Below the pieces are notes generated by a model. It saw only the letters and a program-made list of their open reading frames with translations. It was not told the DNA's origin and did not search any database. From Planotetraspora mira (lineage in GTDB: Bacteria; Actinomycetota; Actinomycetes; Streptosporangiales; Streptosporangiaceae), in assembly GCF_016863275.1 (NCBI RefSeq), contig NZ_BOOO01000017.1:235578-299577 (forward strand): a DNA stretch of 64,000 nucleotides. The letters run 5' to 3'. Positions 1 through 7,253 of this stretch are shown in pieces; the stretch's first letter is position 1; each line of letters starts with the position of its first letter. The translations under genes and the position numbers were made by a program.

Positions 1-636
1 ATTCGCGTGATGGTCGCCGACGATCAGGCGATGGTCCGGACCGGCTTCGGAATGATCATCGACAGCCAGCCGGACATGAAACTGGTCGGCGAGGCGGCGG
101 ACGGCATGGCGGCGGTCGCCCTGGCCCGGCGACTCCGGCCGGACGTGGCGCTGCTGGACATCCGCATGCCCCGGATGGACGGTCTGGAGGCGCTCCGGCT
201 GCTGGCGGGGAAAGGTGTCGCCGACCCCATCAAGGTGGTCGTGGTGACCACCTTCGACCTGGACGAATACGTGCACACAGCGCTGAGCACCGGCGCGTGC
301 GGGTTCCTGCTGAAGGACTCCGGCCCGGCGTTGCTGGTGGAGGCCGTGCGTGCCGCGGTGTCCGGCGACGCCCTGATCAGTCCCTCGATCACGGTACGGC
401 TGCTGCGGCACCTCAGTCCCCCCGCCCCGGCGCGCGACGACGCGGGCCTGTCGCCACGAGAGCTCGACGTGGTGAAACTGGCCGCCCGGGGCCTGACCAA
501 CGCCGAGATCGCCGAGCGGCTGTTCATCGCCATCGGCACCGTCAAGACCCATCTGGGCAGCGTGCACATGAAGCTGGGCGCCCGCAACCGGGTGGAGATC
601 GCGGCGTGGGCGTGGGAGCGCCGGCTCATCGACTGA
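1..636 (+). CDS. LuxR/NarL-family response regulator (5' end cut by window)
   Basis: The reading frame is open from base 1. An ATG lies at base 10, but the in-frame residues Ile-Arg-Val before it match the usual start of the receiver domain, so the true start probably lies just outside the window. In window numbering the receiver domain has the acidic pair D7-D8 and the likely phosphoacceptor D53 in LLDIRMPRMDG. The C-terminal LuxR-type helix-turn-helix covers about residues 148-205 (LSPRELDVVKLAARGLTNAE). The family is phosphorylated by a sensor kinase, which would lie upstream of the window. The ABC exporter genes 160 bases downstream are its nearest candidate targets; that link is inference. 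Confidence 0.93.
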   Translation: MRVMVADDQAMVRTGFGMIIDSQPDMKLVGEAADGMAAVALARRLRPDVALLDIRMPRMDGLEALRLLAGKGVADPIKVVVVTTFDLDEYVHTALSTGACGFLLKDSGPALLVEAVRAAVSGDALISPSITVRLLRHLSPPAPARDDAGLSPRELDVVKLAARGLTNAEIAERLFIAIGTVKTHLGSVHMKLGARNRVEIAAWAWERRLID

Positions 637-722
637 AAATCGCCCCGGTTCGCGTGCCCGAGCGTGCGCTGGACCACACGGCCATGGAGATCCTGCCGCC
701 GGAGAAGCGGGCCGCACCTTCG

Positions 723-754
723 TTGACACACAAATATCAAAGTGATATCACTTT
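723..754 (+). promoter_or_regulatory. Promoter with 16-bp perfect palindrome before ABC exporter
   Basis: A TTGACA -35 box (723-728) is followed after 17 bases by TATCAC (746-751). A perfect 16-bp palindrome, AAAGTGATATCACTTT, spans 739-754 and covers the -10 region. A dimeric regulator bound here would block RNA polymerase. No regulator gene of obvious fit (for example GntR/YtrA type) lies in the window; the response regulator ending at 636 is the nearest. Confidence 0.6.
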
Positions 755-793
755 TTTAACCCGGCGCGGGCCCCCGGCGAAAGGGCGGCACAG

Positions 794-1771
794 ATGGACG
801 ACCAGAACCACGGCGAGCGCACCCCGGCACTGTCCGTGCACGGTCTGAGCAAGCGCTTCGGGAACCGTGTCGCCTTCGAAGACGTCTCGTTCGAGGTCGG
901 CCGCGGCGAGGTGTTCGGATTCCTCGGGCCCAACGGCGCGGGGAAGACGACGACGGTGCGGACACTCGGCACCCTCATCGCGCCGACGTCGGGGTCGGCG
1001 GTGATCGCCGGCATCCCGCTCACGCCCCAGAACGCGGTGCGGATCCGCCGGCGAATCTCGATCATGCCCGAGTCGCCGGGCCTGTACCTGCGCCTCAGCG
1101 TGGCGGAAAACCTCGAGTGTTTCGCCGACCTCTACCAGACACCCGACCCGCGCGAGAGCATCGCGCGCGCCCTACGGGCCGTCGACCTGACCGATCGGGC
1201 GAATGACACCTGCGCCTCGTTGTCCAAGGGCCTGCGTCAGCGAGTCGCGCTGGCCAGGGCGCTGCTCGGCGACCCGCAGATACTCTTCCTCGACGAGCCG
1301 ACATCGAGCCTCGATCCGGTCGCCACCCGAGCCGTTCACGAGCTGATCGACCAGCTCCGCAGGCGGGGCGTGACCATCTTCCTCACCACGCATCGCCTGG
1401 AGGAGGCCGAGCGACTCTGCGACCGCGTCGCGATCTTGAACACCACGCTGCGGACGATCGGCCGACCCGACGAGTTGCGCGATCAACTGTTCGCCAGGTC
1501 CCTCACCGTCACCACCCTCGCCCCGCTGCCCGACCCCGATCGCGTCTTCGCCGGCCTCCCGGCCGTCGACGGCTGGCGCCCGGACGGCCGCAGCTCCTAC
1601 AGGCTGGCGGTCAGCGACCCGGCGGTCGCCGCGCCGGCCGCCACCCGAGCCCTGGTGGGCGCCGGCGCCGACGTGCTGTCGATCAGCTCGTTGCACCACT
1701 CGCTCCAGGACGTCTACCTCGAACTGCTCGGCACCGACACCTCCGCCGACGAACGGGCAGGGAGCAGATGA
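794..1771 (+). CDS. ABC-2 exporter, ATP-binding subunit
   Basis: 325 aa. It energises a two-gene ABC-2 type exporter with the following permease. The Walker A motif GPNGAGKTT is at residues 45-53. The signature region LSKGLRQRVALARALL and Walker B ILFLDEPTSSLDP follow in the usual order, with the H-loop in TTHRLEEAERL. The C-terminal ~100 residues resemble the extension common in drug or lantibiotic exporter ATPases. The start is ATG 794, behind AAAGGG. The stop codon overlaps the permease start as ATGA, so the two are translationally coupled. The substrate cannot be read from the sequence. Confidence 0.95.
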   Translation: MDDQNHGERTPALSVHGLSKRFGNRVAFEDVSFEVGRGEVFGFLGPNGAGKTTTVRTLGTLIAPTSGSAVIAGIPLTPQNAVRIRRRISIMPESPGLYLRLSVAENLECFADLYQTPDPRESIARALRAVDLTDRANDTCASLSKGLRQRVALARALLGDPQILFLDEPTSSLDPVATRAVHELIDQLRRRGVTIFLTTHRLEEAERLCDRVAILNTTLRTIGRPDELRDQLFARSLTVTTLAPLPDPDRVFAGLPAVDGWRPDGRSSYRLAVSDPAVAAPAATRALVGAGADVLSISSLHHSLQDVYLELLGTDTSADERAGSR

Positions 1772-2490
1772 GCGTGAGCAGCAGGTGCATCCGGGCCATC
1801 GTCCGCAAAGAGCTGCGCGAGTACCGCCGCACGCCCTCCATCGTCGTCGCGATGACGATCATTCCACTGATCTCCCTCATCCAGCCGCTCGTCCTGGTCT
1901 TCGGCTTGCCCTCCTCTTCCTCGGGGCGGCTGGCGCACGAGCATGTCCTGCTGTACCTGCTGGGCATCCCGGCGCTCGTGCCGGTGCTGATCGCCGCGTA
2001 CGCGGTGGCGGGCGAGCGCCAGCAGGGCACCCTCGAGCCGCTGCTCACCACACCGGTACGCCGCGAGGAGTTTCTGCTGGGCAAGGCGCTGGCCGCACTC
2101 CTCCCCTCGTCGGTGGTGGCGTACGCGGTCTATGCGGTCTTCATCGCCTGCGTCGGGCTCTTCGCGGATCCGTCCGTGGCCTCAGCGCTGCTGCAGTCGC
2201 CGCAGATCCTCGCTCAGGTGGTCTTCACGCCGCTGATCGCCGCCTGGTCGATCTGGACCGGCATGCTCATCTCCGCGAAATTCACCGACGTGAGGGTCTC
2301 CCAGCAACTCGGCATTCTCGCCGGCCTCCCGACGATCGCGCTGACGTCCCTCATCGCGTTCGACGTGATCCACCCGACGCTCGGCCGTGCCCTCGCCTTC
2401 GTGGCGGCGCTGCTGTTGCTCGACGCCCTCGGCTGGCGGATCGTGTCCGCGGCGTTCGACCGCGAACGGCTCATCACCGGCACCCCCTGA
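1768..2490 (+). CDS. ABC-2 type permease
   Basis: 240 aa membrane protein with about six hydrophobic segments. The N-terminal basic stretch RAIVRKELREYRRTPS precedes the first membrane span, and the loop GERQQGTLEPLLTTPV is the conserved ABC-2 permease motif. It forms the membrane channel for the ATPase encoded immediately upstream, with a 4-base ATGA overlap. Small size and one permease per ATPase suggest a homodimeric permease. No substrate-specific feature was recognised. Confidence 0.93.
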   Translation: MSVSSRCIRAIVRKELREYRRTPSIVVAMTIIPLISLIQPLVLVFGLPSSSSGRLAHEHVLLYLLGIPALVPVLIAAYAVAGERQQGTLEPLLTTPVRREEFLLGKALAALLPSSVVAYAVYAVFIACVGLFADPSVASALLQSPQILAQVVFTPLIAAWSIWTGMLISAKFTDVRVSQQLGILAGLPTIALTSLIAFDVIHPTLGRALAFVAALLLLDALGWRIVSAAFDRERLITGTP

Positions 2491-2576
2491 CCGGCGGGCC
2501 GATCAGCGCGCGGGGGGAAACCTGGTATCGGACATAAGTGCCATACCCCCCATAAAGGTCGACTCGGGCCTTCACA

Positions 2577-2595
2577 TATAGTTGCCCTCGGCAAC
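2577..2595 (+). promoter_or_regulatory. -10-like box and inverted repeat before the MFS gene
   Basis: TATAGT (2577-2582) fits the TANNNT -10 pattern. It runs into a perfect 6-3-6 inverted repeat, GTTGCC-CTC-GGCAAC (2581-2595), placed where transcription would begin. The MarR regulator at 6383 ends this gene cluster and is the natural candidate to bind here. The 264-base gap upstream of the MFS start holds nothing else I could identify. Confidence 0.4.
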
Positions 2596-2754
2596 CAGAT
2601 GAGCCGACTGATGGCGTCTGAGAACCGCCGACAGCTGTTTCCCTCCGTACCACCTCGCCGAGCCCCCTCGATGACCCGACGAGGAGATCGCCGAACTCCC
2701 CGCCGCGCGCGCCTCCCGCACCCCACCGCGCGGTCGGACAGTGAAAGGACTTAG

Positions 2755-5244
2755 ATGACAACCGCAGTACCGGCCGAGGCGCGGGATCTGCATTCTGCTG
2801 CTCCGATGTCGCACAGGCAGATCCTGGAGGCGCTGTCGGGACTGCTGCTCGGCCTGTTCGTGGCGATCCTGGCAGCGACCGTCGTGTCGAACGCACTGCC
2901 CACGATCATCGCCGACCTGCACGCGAGTGAGACCACCTATACCTGGGTGATCACCACGGACCTGCTCGCGACCACGATCTCCACGCCTCTGTGGGGCAAG
3001 CTCGCCGACCTGATCAGTAAGAAGTTGCTCGTCCAACTGAGCCTGATCATCTTCGTGGTCGGCTCGGCGATCGCGGGGCTCTCGCAGGACCCCGGGATGC
3101 TCCTGGCCGCCCGTGTCGTCCAGGGCATCGGCGCCGGTGGTCTCACCGCCCTCACCCAGGTGATCATGGCGGTGATGATCTCGCCGCGCGAGCGCGGCCG
3201 CTACTCGGGCTACCTCGGCGCGGTCTTCGCCCTCGCCACCATCGGCGGCCCGCTCATCGGCGGCGTGATCGTGGACACCTCCTGGCTGGGCTGGCGGTGG
3301 TGCTTCTACGTCGGCGTGCCGTTCGCCGTCGTCGCGCTGATCGTCCTGCAGAGAACGCTCCGCCTCCCCGTGCACAAGCGGGAAGTCAAGATCGACTGGA
3401 CCGGCGCGGTGCTGATCGTCGCCTCGGTGTCCCTGCTCCTGATCTGGGTCTCCTTCGCCGGCAACAAGTACGACTGGCTGTCGTGGCAGTCCGGCGTGAT
3501 GGTCGGCGGCGCACTGGTGCTGGCGCTGCTCTTCCTGCTCGTGGAGAGGAGGGCCAGCGAGCCGGTCGTGCCGCTGCGCCTGTTCCGCAAGAGCGCGATC
3601 AGCCTGGCCGTCGTGTCCAGCCTGCTGGTCGGTGTCGCCCTGTTCGGCGCGACCACCTTCCTCAGCCAGTACTTCCAGCTGGCGCGTGGTGAGACGCCGA
3701 CGAAGGCGGGGCTCATGACCCTGCCGTTGATCCTCGGTCTGGCCGTGTCCTCGACCGCGGCCGGGCAGATCATCACCCGCACCGGCCGCTGGAAGATCTT
3801 CCTGGTCATCGGCGGCCTGTTCCTCACCGCCGGATTCGGGCTCATGGGATCGCTGCGGTACGACACCGACTACTGGCTCCTGGCCGTCTACATGGTCGCC
3901 ATCGGCATCGGCGTCGGTCTGACCATGCAGAATCTCGTCCTGTCCGTCCAGAACCAGGTGAGCTCCGCGGACCTCGGGGCGGCCAGTTCGGTCGTCGCGT
4001 TCTTCCGTACGCTCGGCGGTGCGATCGGCGTCTCGGCTCTCGGAGCCGTGCTGGGTCACCGCATCACGGACTACCTGGACGAAGGCCTGACCAGGTTGGG
4101 GATCCACAACACTCTGACCGAGGGCGCCGTTCCCCGGCTGTCCGCGCTGCCCGCCCCCATCCGGGCGGTGGTCCAGAGCGCGTACGGCCACGGCGTGGGC
4201 GACGTGTTCCTGTACGCGGCGCCGAGCGCGCTGCTGGCACTGATCGCCATCCTCTTCATCAAGGAGATCCCCCTCCGCAGCGCCGGTTCCGAGCAGCTTC
4301 CCGCGGGCGCGGACGCGCCGGCGGCGAACGGCTCGGCGCCCGGCCGGCACGCACAGCGCGACACGCAGGAACTGGTGTCCGTCGGCGCCGGCGCCCAGGG
4401 AGGGTCCAACGGCCTGGCCGGGGCACCGGCAGGGGCCCGGACAGCGGCACAGCACGCGGCGTACGCCTCGGCCGCCGAGCCTGGGGACGACAGCGGAATC
4501 CGCGGCTTCGTCCGCGGCGCGGACGGCACGCCGATGAGCCACGCCACCCTCACGCTGATCGACGTGCGGGGTCACCAACTCGGGCGCGCGGTCACGACGC
4601 CCGACGGCGCGTACGGCATGTGGACGCCCGGCAGCGGCACGTACGTCCTGATCGCCTCCGCCAGCGAGTACGACCCTCAGGTCGCGACCGTCGTCGTGGG
4701 CGACCGGCCGCTGGACTTCGACCTGGTGCTCGCGGGCTCGGGGAAGCTGTCCGGAACCGTGCGCGACACGGAGGGCGCACCGGTGGCCCAGGCGATGGTC
4801 ATCGTGACGGACGTGCGGGGCGAGGTGGTCACCACGGCGGTGACCGACTCGGACGGCGCCTTCGGCTTCACCGGAGTCGTCGCGGGGACCTACACGCTCG
4901 CGGTCAGCGCCGCCGCGTACCGTCCGGCCGCGGTGCCGGTCGAGGTCGGGACCGGCCAGACCAGGCAGGACATCGAACTGCGGCCTGGCGCCCACGTCCG
5001 CGGCACCGTCCGGGTCAAGGGCGGCGGCGACCCGCTCGCCGACGCCAGGGTCACGCTGCTCGACTCCGGGGGCAATGTCGTCGGCACGGCGACGACCGGC
5101 GAGGACGGAGAGTACGCCTTCGCCGACCTCACGGATGGTCAGTACACCCTCATCGCCACCGGGTACCCGCCCATGGCGAGCGCCCTCAACCTGACCGGGC
5201 AGGGCGACGACGAGCACGACCTGTTTCTCGGGCACCCCGAGTGA
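2755..5244 (+). CDS. DHA2 (EmrB/QacA-type) MFS exporter fused to three CarboxypepD_reg-like repeats
   Basis: 829 aa. Residues 1 to about 505 form a 14-helix drug/H+ antiporter; motif A-like GKLADLISKK and motif C-like GGPLIGGVIVD are visible. An Ala/Gly/Pro-rich linker (about 505-580) leads to three beta-sandwich repeats starting near residues 581 (GIRGFVRGADGTP), 663 (GKLSGTVRDTEGAP) and 746 (AHVRGTVRVKGGGDP). Each has the pattern of a carboxypeptidase regulatory-like domain: G-x-V, then a conserved D-G-x-Y/F and G-x-Y-T-L. Ordinary DHA2 exporters are about 500 aa, so the tail is an accessory module. The start is ATG 2755 behind AAAGGA. The next gene carries a related repeat. Confidence 0.93.
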   Translation: MTTAVPAEARDLHSAAPMSHRQILEALSGLLLGLFVAILAATVVSNALPTIIADLHASETTYTWVITTDLLATTISTPLWGKLADLISKKLLVQLSLIIFVVGSAIAGLSQDPGMLLAARVVQGIGAGGLTALTQVIMAVMISPRERGRYSGYLGAVFALATIGGPLIGGVIVDTSWLGWRWCFYVGVPFAVVALIVLQRTLRLPVHKREVKIDWTGAVLIVASVSLLLIWVSFAGNKYDWLSWQSGVMVGGALVLALLFLLVERRASEPVVPLRLFRKSAISLAVVSSLLVGVALFGATTFLSQYFQLARGETPTKAGLMTLPLILGLAVSSTAAGQIITRTGRWKIFLVIGGLFLTAGFGLMGSLRYDTDYWLLAVYMVAIGIGVGLTMQNLVLSVQNQVSSADLGAASSVVAFFRTLGGAIGVSALGAVLGHRITDYLDEGLTRLGIHNTLTEGAVPRLSALPAPIRAVVQSAYGHGVGDVFLYAAPSALLALIAILFIKEIPLRSAGSEQLPAGADAPAANGSAPGRHAQRDTQELVSVGAGAQGGSNGLAGAPAGARTAAQHAAYASAAEPGDDSGIRGFVRGADGTPMSHATLTLIDVRGHQLGRAVTTPDGAYGMWTPGSGTYVLIASASEYDPQVATVVVGDRPLDFDLVLAGSGKLSGTVRDTEGAPVAQAMVIVTDVRGEVVTTAVTDSDGAFGFTGVVAGTYTLAVSAAAYRPAAVPVEVGTGQTRQDIELRPGAHVRGTVRVKGGGDPLADARVTLLDSGGNVVGTATTGEDGEYAFADLTDGQYTLIATGYPPMASALNLTGQGDDEHDLFLGHPE

Positions 5245-5256
5245 CGCCGGGGCCGC

Positions 5257-5274
5257 GTCCCCCTATTCGGGGAC
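5257..5274. other. Short hairpin after the MFS gene
   Basis: Perfect 6-base arms GTCCCC and GGGGAC flank a 6-base loop 12 bases after the MFS stop codon. There is no U-rich tract, so it may only slow transcription or protect mRNA ends between the MFS and YceI genes. Confidence 0.25.
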
Positions 5275-5445
5275 CGGCCCTGCGGGAGCCCTGCGCCGCC
5301 ACGCCCGGGAACGGAGCCTGGCGGCGAGGGCGACGAGAAGACCGGCCGGCCATCGAAAGGGCGGCGAGGGGGGATGCCGGGCGGCCCCGGAAGAGGCGCC
5401 CGGCATGGCGGACGCCGCCCGACGAGCAGTGAAAGCAGGAACAGC

Positions 5446-6306
5446 ATGTACACCAGCCCGCAGACCTCCGAGAGCGCGCCCGCGGGGCGGCGCGGCCTGC
5501 ACGCCCTCTTGCGGACGAAAGACGGCTGGGCGGTACAGCACGCGGTCGTCACCGTGACCGACATGTCCGGCCACCAGGTCGTACGTGCCGAGGCGGACGA
5601 CGACGGGGAGGTGCTGACCGGCCCTCTCGCAGCCGGCGTCTACACCGTCGTCGTCACCGCGGTGGGGTACTCCCCCATCGCGTCGACGGCGATCGCGACC
5701 GCCTCCGGCACCGCCGAACTGGGCACCCTCGTTCTCACGCGGCAGGGCGGCGTGGAGCTCCCGCCGCCCGGTGTGTGGACCATCGACCCGGCCCACTCCA
5801 AGGTGGCCGCGACCGCGCAACATCTCGGGCTGTCCAGCGTGCAGGGCCGGTTCGCCGAGTTCTCCGGCCGGATCGACATCGGCCCGAGCGCCGGTGCGTC
5901 CAGCGTCGTGGCCGAGATCGACGCCGCGTCGATCAACACGGGCAACAGCACGCGCGACGACCATCTGCGCTCGGCGGACTTCCTCGACGTCGGGCCGCAT
6001 CCGACGATCTCCTACCGGAGCACCGGGCTGTCCCCCGCGGGCCCGGATCGGTGGACCCTGCATGGTGTCCTGAACATGAGCGGCATCACCCGGCCGGTCG
6101 ACCTCGATCTGAGCTACCTCGGCACGAGCCCCGACCCGTGGGGTGGCCTGCGAGCCGCGTTCCGCGCCGTCACCGAGTTGCGCCGCGAGGATTTCGCGAT
6201 GAATTACAACCAAGTGGTGCAGGCGGGCATCTCACTGATCGGAGCCACCCTGAAGGTCGAGTTGGACATCCAGGCGGTCCAGGGGGAACTCCAGCCACAG
6301 GCCTGA
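5446..6306 (+). CDS. YceI-family protein with N-terminal CarboxypepD_reg-like domain
   Basis: 286 aa. Residues about 12-95 form one regulatory-like beta-sandwich (GLHALLRTKDGWAVQHAVVT, then GEVLTGPLAAGVYTVVVTAV) of the type repeated at the C-terminus of the upstream MFS exporter. From about residue 107 a YceI lipocalin-like barrel begins with WTIDPAHSKV and includes the family pattern TRDDHLRSADFLDV. YceI proteins bind long polyisoprenoid or amphiphilic ligands. No signal peptide is visible, so a cytoplasmic location is likely. I chose ATG 5446 because it follows GAAAGCAGGA; the longer frame starting at 5374 has no clear ribosome site. Probably co-transcribed with the MFS and MarR genes. Confidence 0.9.
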   Translation: MYTSPQTSESAPAGRRGLHALLRTKDGWAVQHAVVTVTDMSGHQVVRAEADDDGEVLTGPLAAGVYTVVVTAVGYSPIASTAIATASGTAELGTLVLTRQGGVELPPPGVWTIDPAHSKVAATAQHLGLSSVQGRFAEFSGRIDIGPSAGASSVVAEIDAASINTGNSTRDDHLRSADFLDVGPHPTISYRSTGLSPAGPDRWTLHGVLNMSGITRPVDLDLSYLGTSPDPWGGLRAAFRAVTELRREDFAMNYNQVVQAGISLIGATLKVELDIQAVQGELQPQA

Positions 6307-6382
6307 TCGTTTCCGCGCCACGGCGAACACGCCGAGTGCCGATCGTTCCTGATACCGCTGAAGAAAGGGGGGTGACAGCGAG

Positions 6383-6850
6383 ATGACCAAGACGACAGCG
6401 GTGGTCCCCGTCGAGGGGCGTGAAGCGTACTCCGCGGTCGAGCACCAACTCGGCGTCCTGTTCCGGCGATCTCGCGCCCTGTCCGCCGAGATGAGGCGCG
6501 CGGTGCACCCCGAGCTGGACGCCGCCGCGTATGGGCTGCTCGTCCGCATCGACGAGGCCGCTCCGGCGCGTCCCAGCGACCTGGCCGCCTATTACGGCAT
6601 CGGCAAGGCCACCATCAGCCGCCAGCTGAAGGTGCTCGAGACGCTCGGGCTGATCGGGCGCGCCCCCGATCCCGTCGACGGCCGCGCCCACTTCCTTGAA
6701 CTGACCGACGAAGGACAGCAGAGGCTCGACCGTGCGCGAAGAGCCCGCCAGGAGCGTTTCCGCGCGCTGCTCGACACCTGGCCGGAGGACGAGGTCCGGT
6801 TGCTGGCCGACATGTTGTCCCGTTTCAACGCCCTCACCGAAACCTTCTGA
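6383..6850 (+). CDS. MarR-family transcriptional regulator
   Basis: 155 aa with the winged-helix arrangement of MarR proteins: recognition region RPSDLAAYYGIGKATISRQL, and wing with DPVDGRAHFLELTDEGQ. It closes the MFS-YceI cluster on the same strand, 76 bases after YceI, and is the likely local repressor that responds to an exported compound. A candidate operator is the GTTGCC/GGCAAC repeat at 2581-2595. The start follows AAAGGGGGG at a rather long distance. Confidence 0.92.
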   Translation: MTKTTAVVPVEGREAYSAVEHQLGVLFRRSRALSAEMRRAVHPELDAAAYGLLVRIDEAAPARPSDLAAYYGIGKATISRQLKVLETLGLIGRAPDPVDGRAHFLELTDEGQQRLDRARRARQERFRALLDTWPEDEVRLLADMLSRFNALTETF

Positions 6851-6887
6851 GGCCGTCCGCACGGGAGGCCGCGCCGCCTCGCCGCCG

Positions 6888-7073
6888 TCATCCGTTGTAG
6901 GCCGCGACGGCGCTGAAGAAGATGACCAGGGTCGCGCCCGTGGCCCCGCCACCGGTCAGGACCGCACGAGCCCAGCCCACGCCGGTCCGCAGCGTGATGA
7001 AGGCGGCCACGCAGCCGAAGTTGACCGCGACCGACATCGCCAGAAGCAACACGAATACCTGAAGCACGCTCAT
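6888..7073 (-). CDS. Small two-helix membrane protein
   Basis: 61 aa, almost entirely hydrophobic. Helix one is about residues 3-28 (LQVFVLLLAMSVAVNFGCVA), with a short loop containing GVGWARAV, and helix two ends near the C-terminus (ATLVIFFSAVAAYNG). I chose ATG 7073, about 11 bases behind AGAGG. An in-frame ATG ten codons upstream would add a basic stretch. It is convergent with marR and divergent from the NB-ARC gene. Function unknown. Confidence 0.7.
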   Translation of the reverse strand: MSVLQVFVLLLAMSVAVNFGCVAAFITLRTGVGWARAVLTGGGATGATLVIFFSAVAAYNG

Positions 7074-7253
7074 TTGCCGGTGACCTCTTCTCGTCCGCAT
7101 TTCCCCGCCTTGGGGTGACGCAGTCGAGCGTGGCCGTCCAAACCGGTGTCCAGCACCCCTTTGATCGGTTTTGGACAGCTTTCCCATCACCGGCCAGGTC
7201 ACCGTCTTATCCTGCATGAGCGAAATGCCCGTGGACGGACGACAGGAGCGTCG

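Noticed and set aside
2572..5235. Very long open frame (887 codons) on the minus strand
   Set aside because: It lies antisense to the MFS fusion gene; the translation is Asp/Gly/Arg/His-rich with no domain, a usual by-product of high-GC codon bias.
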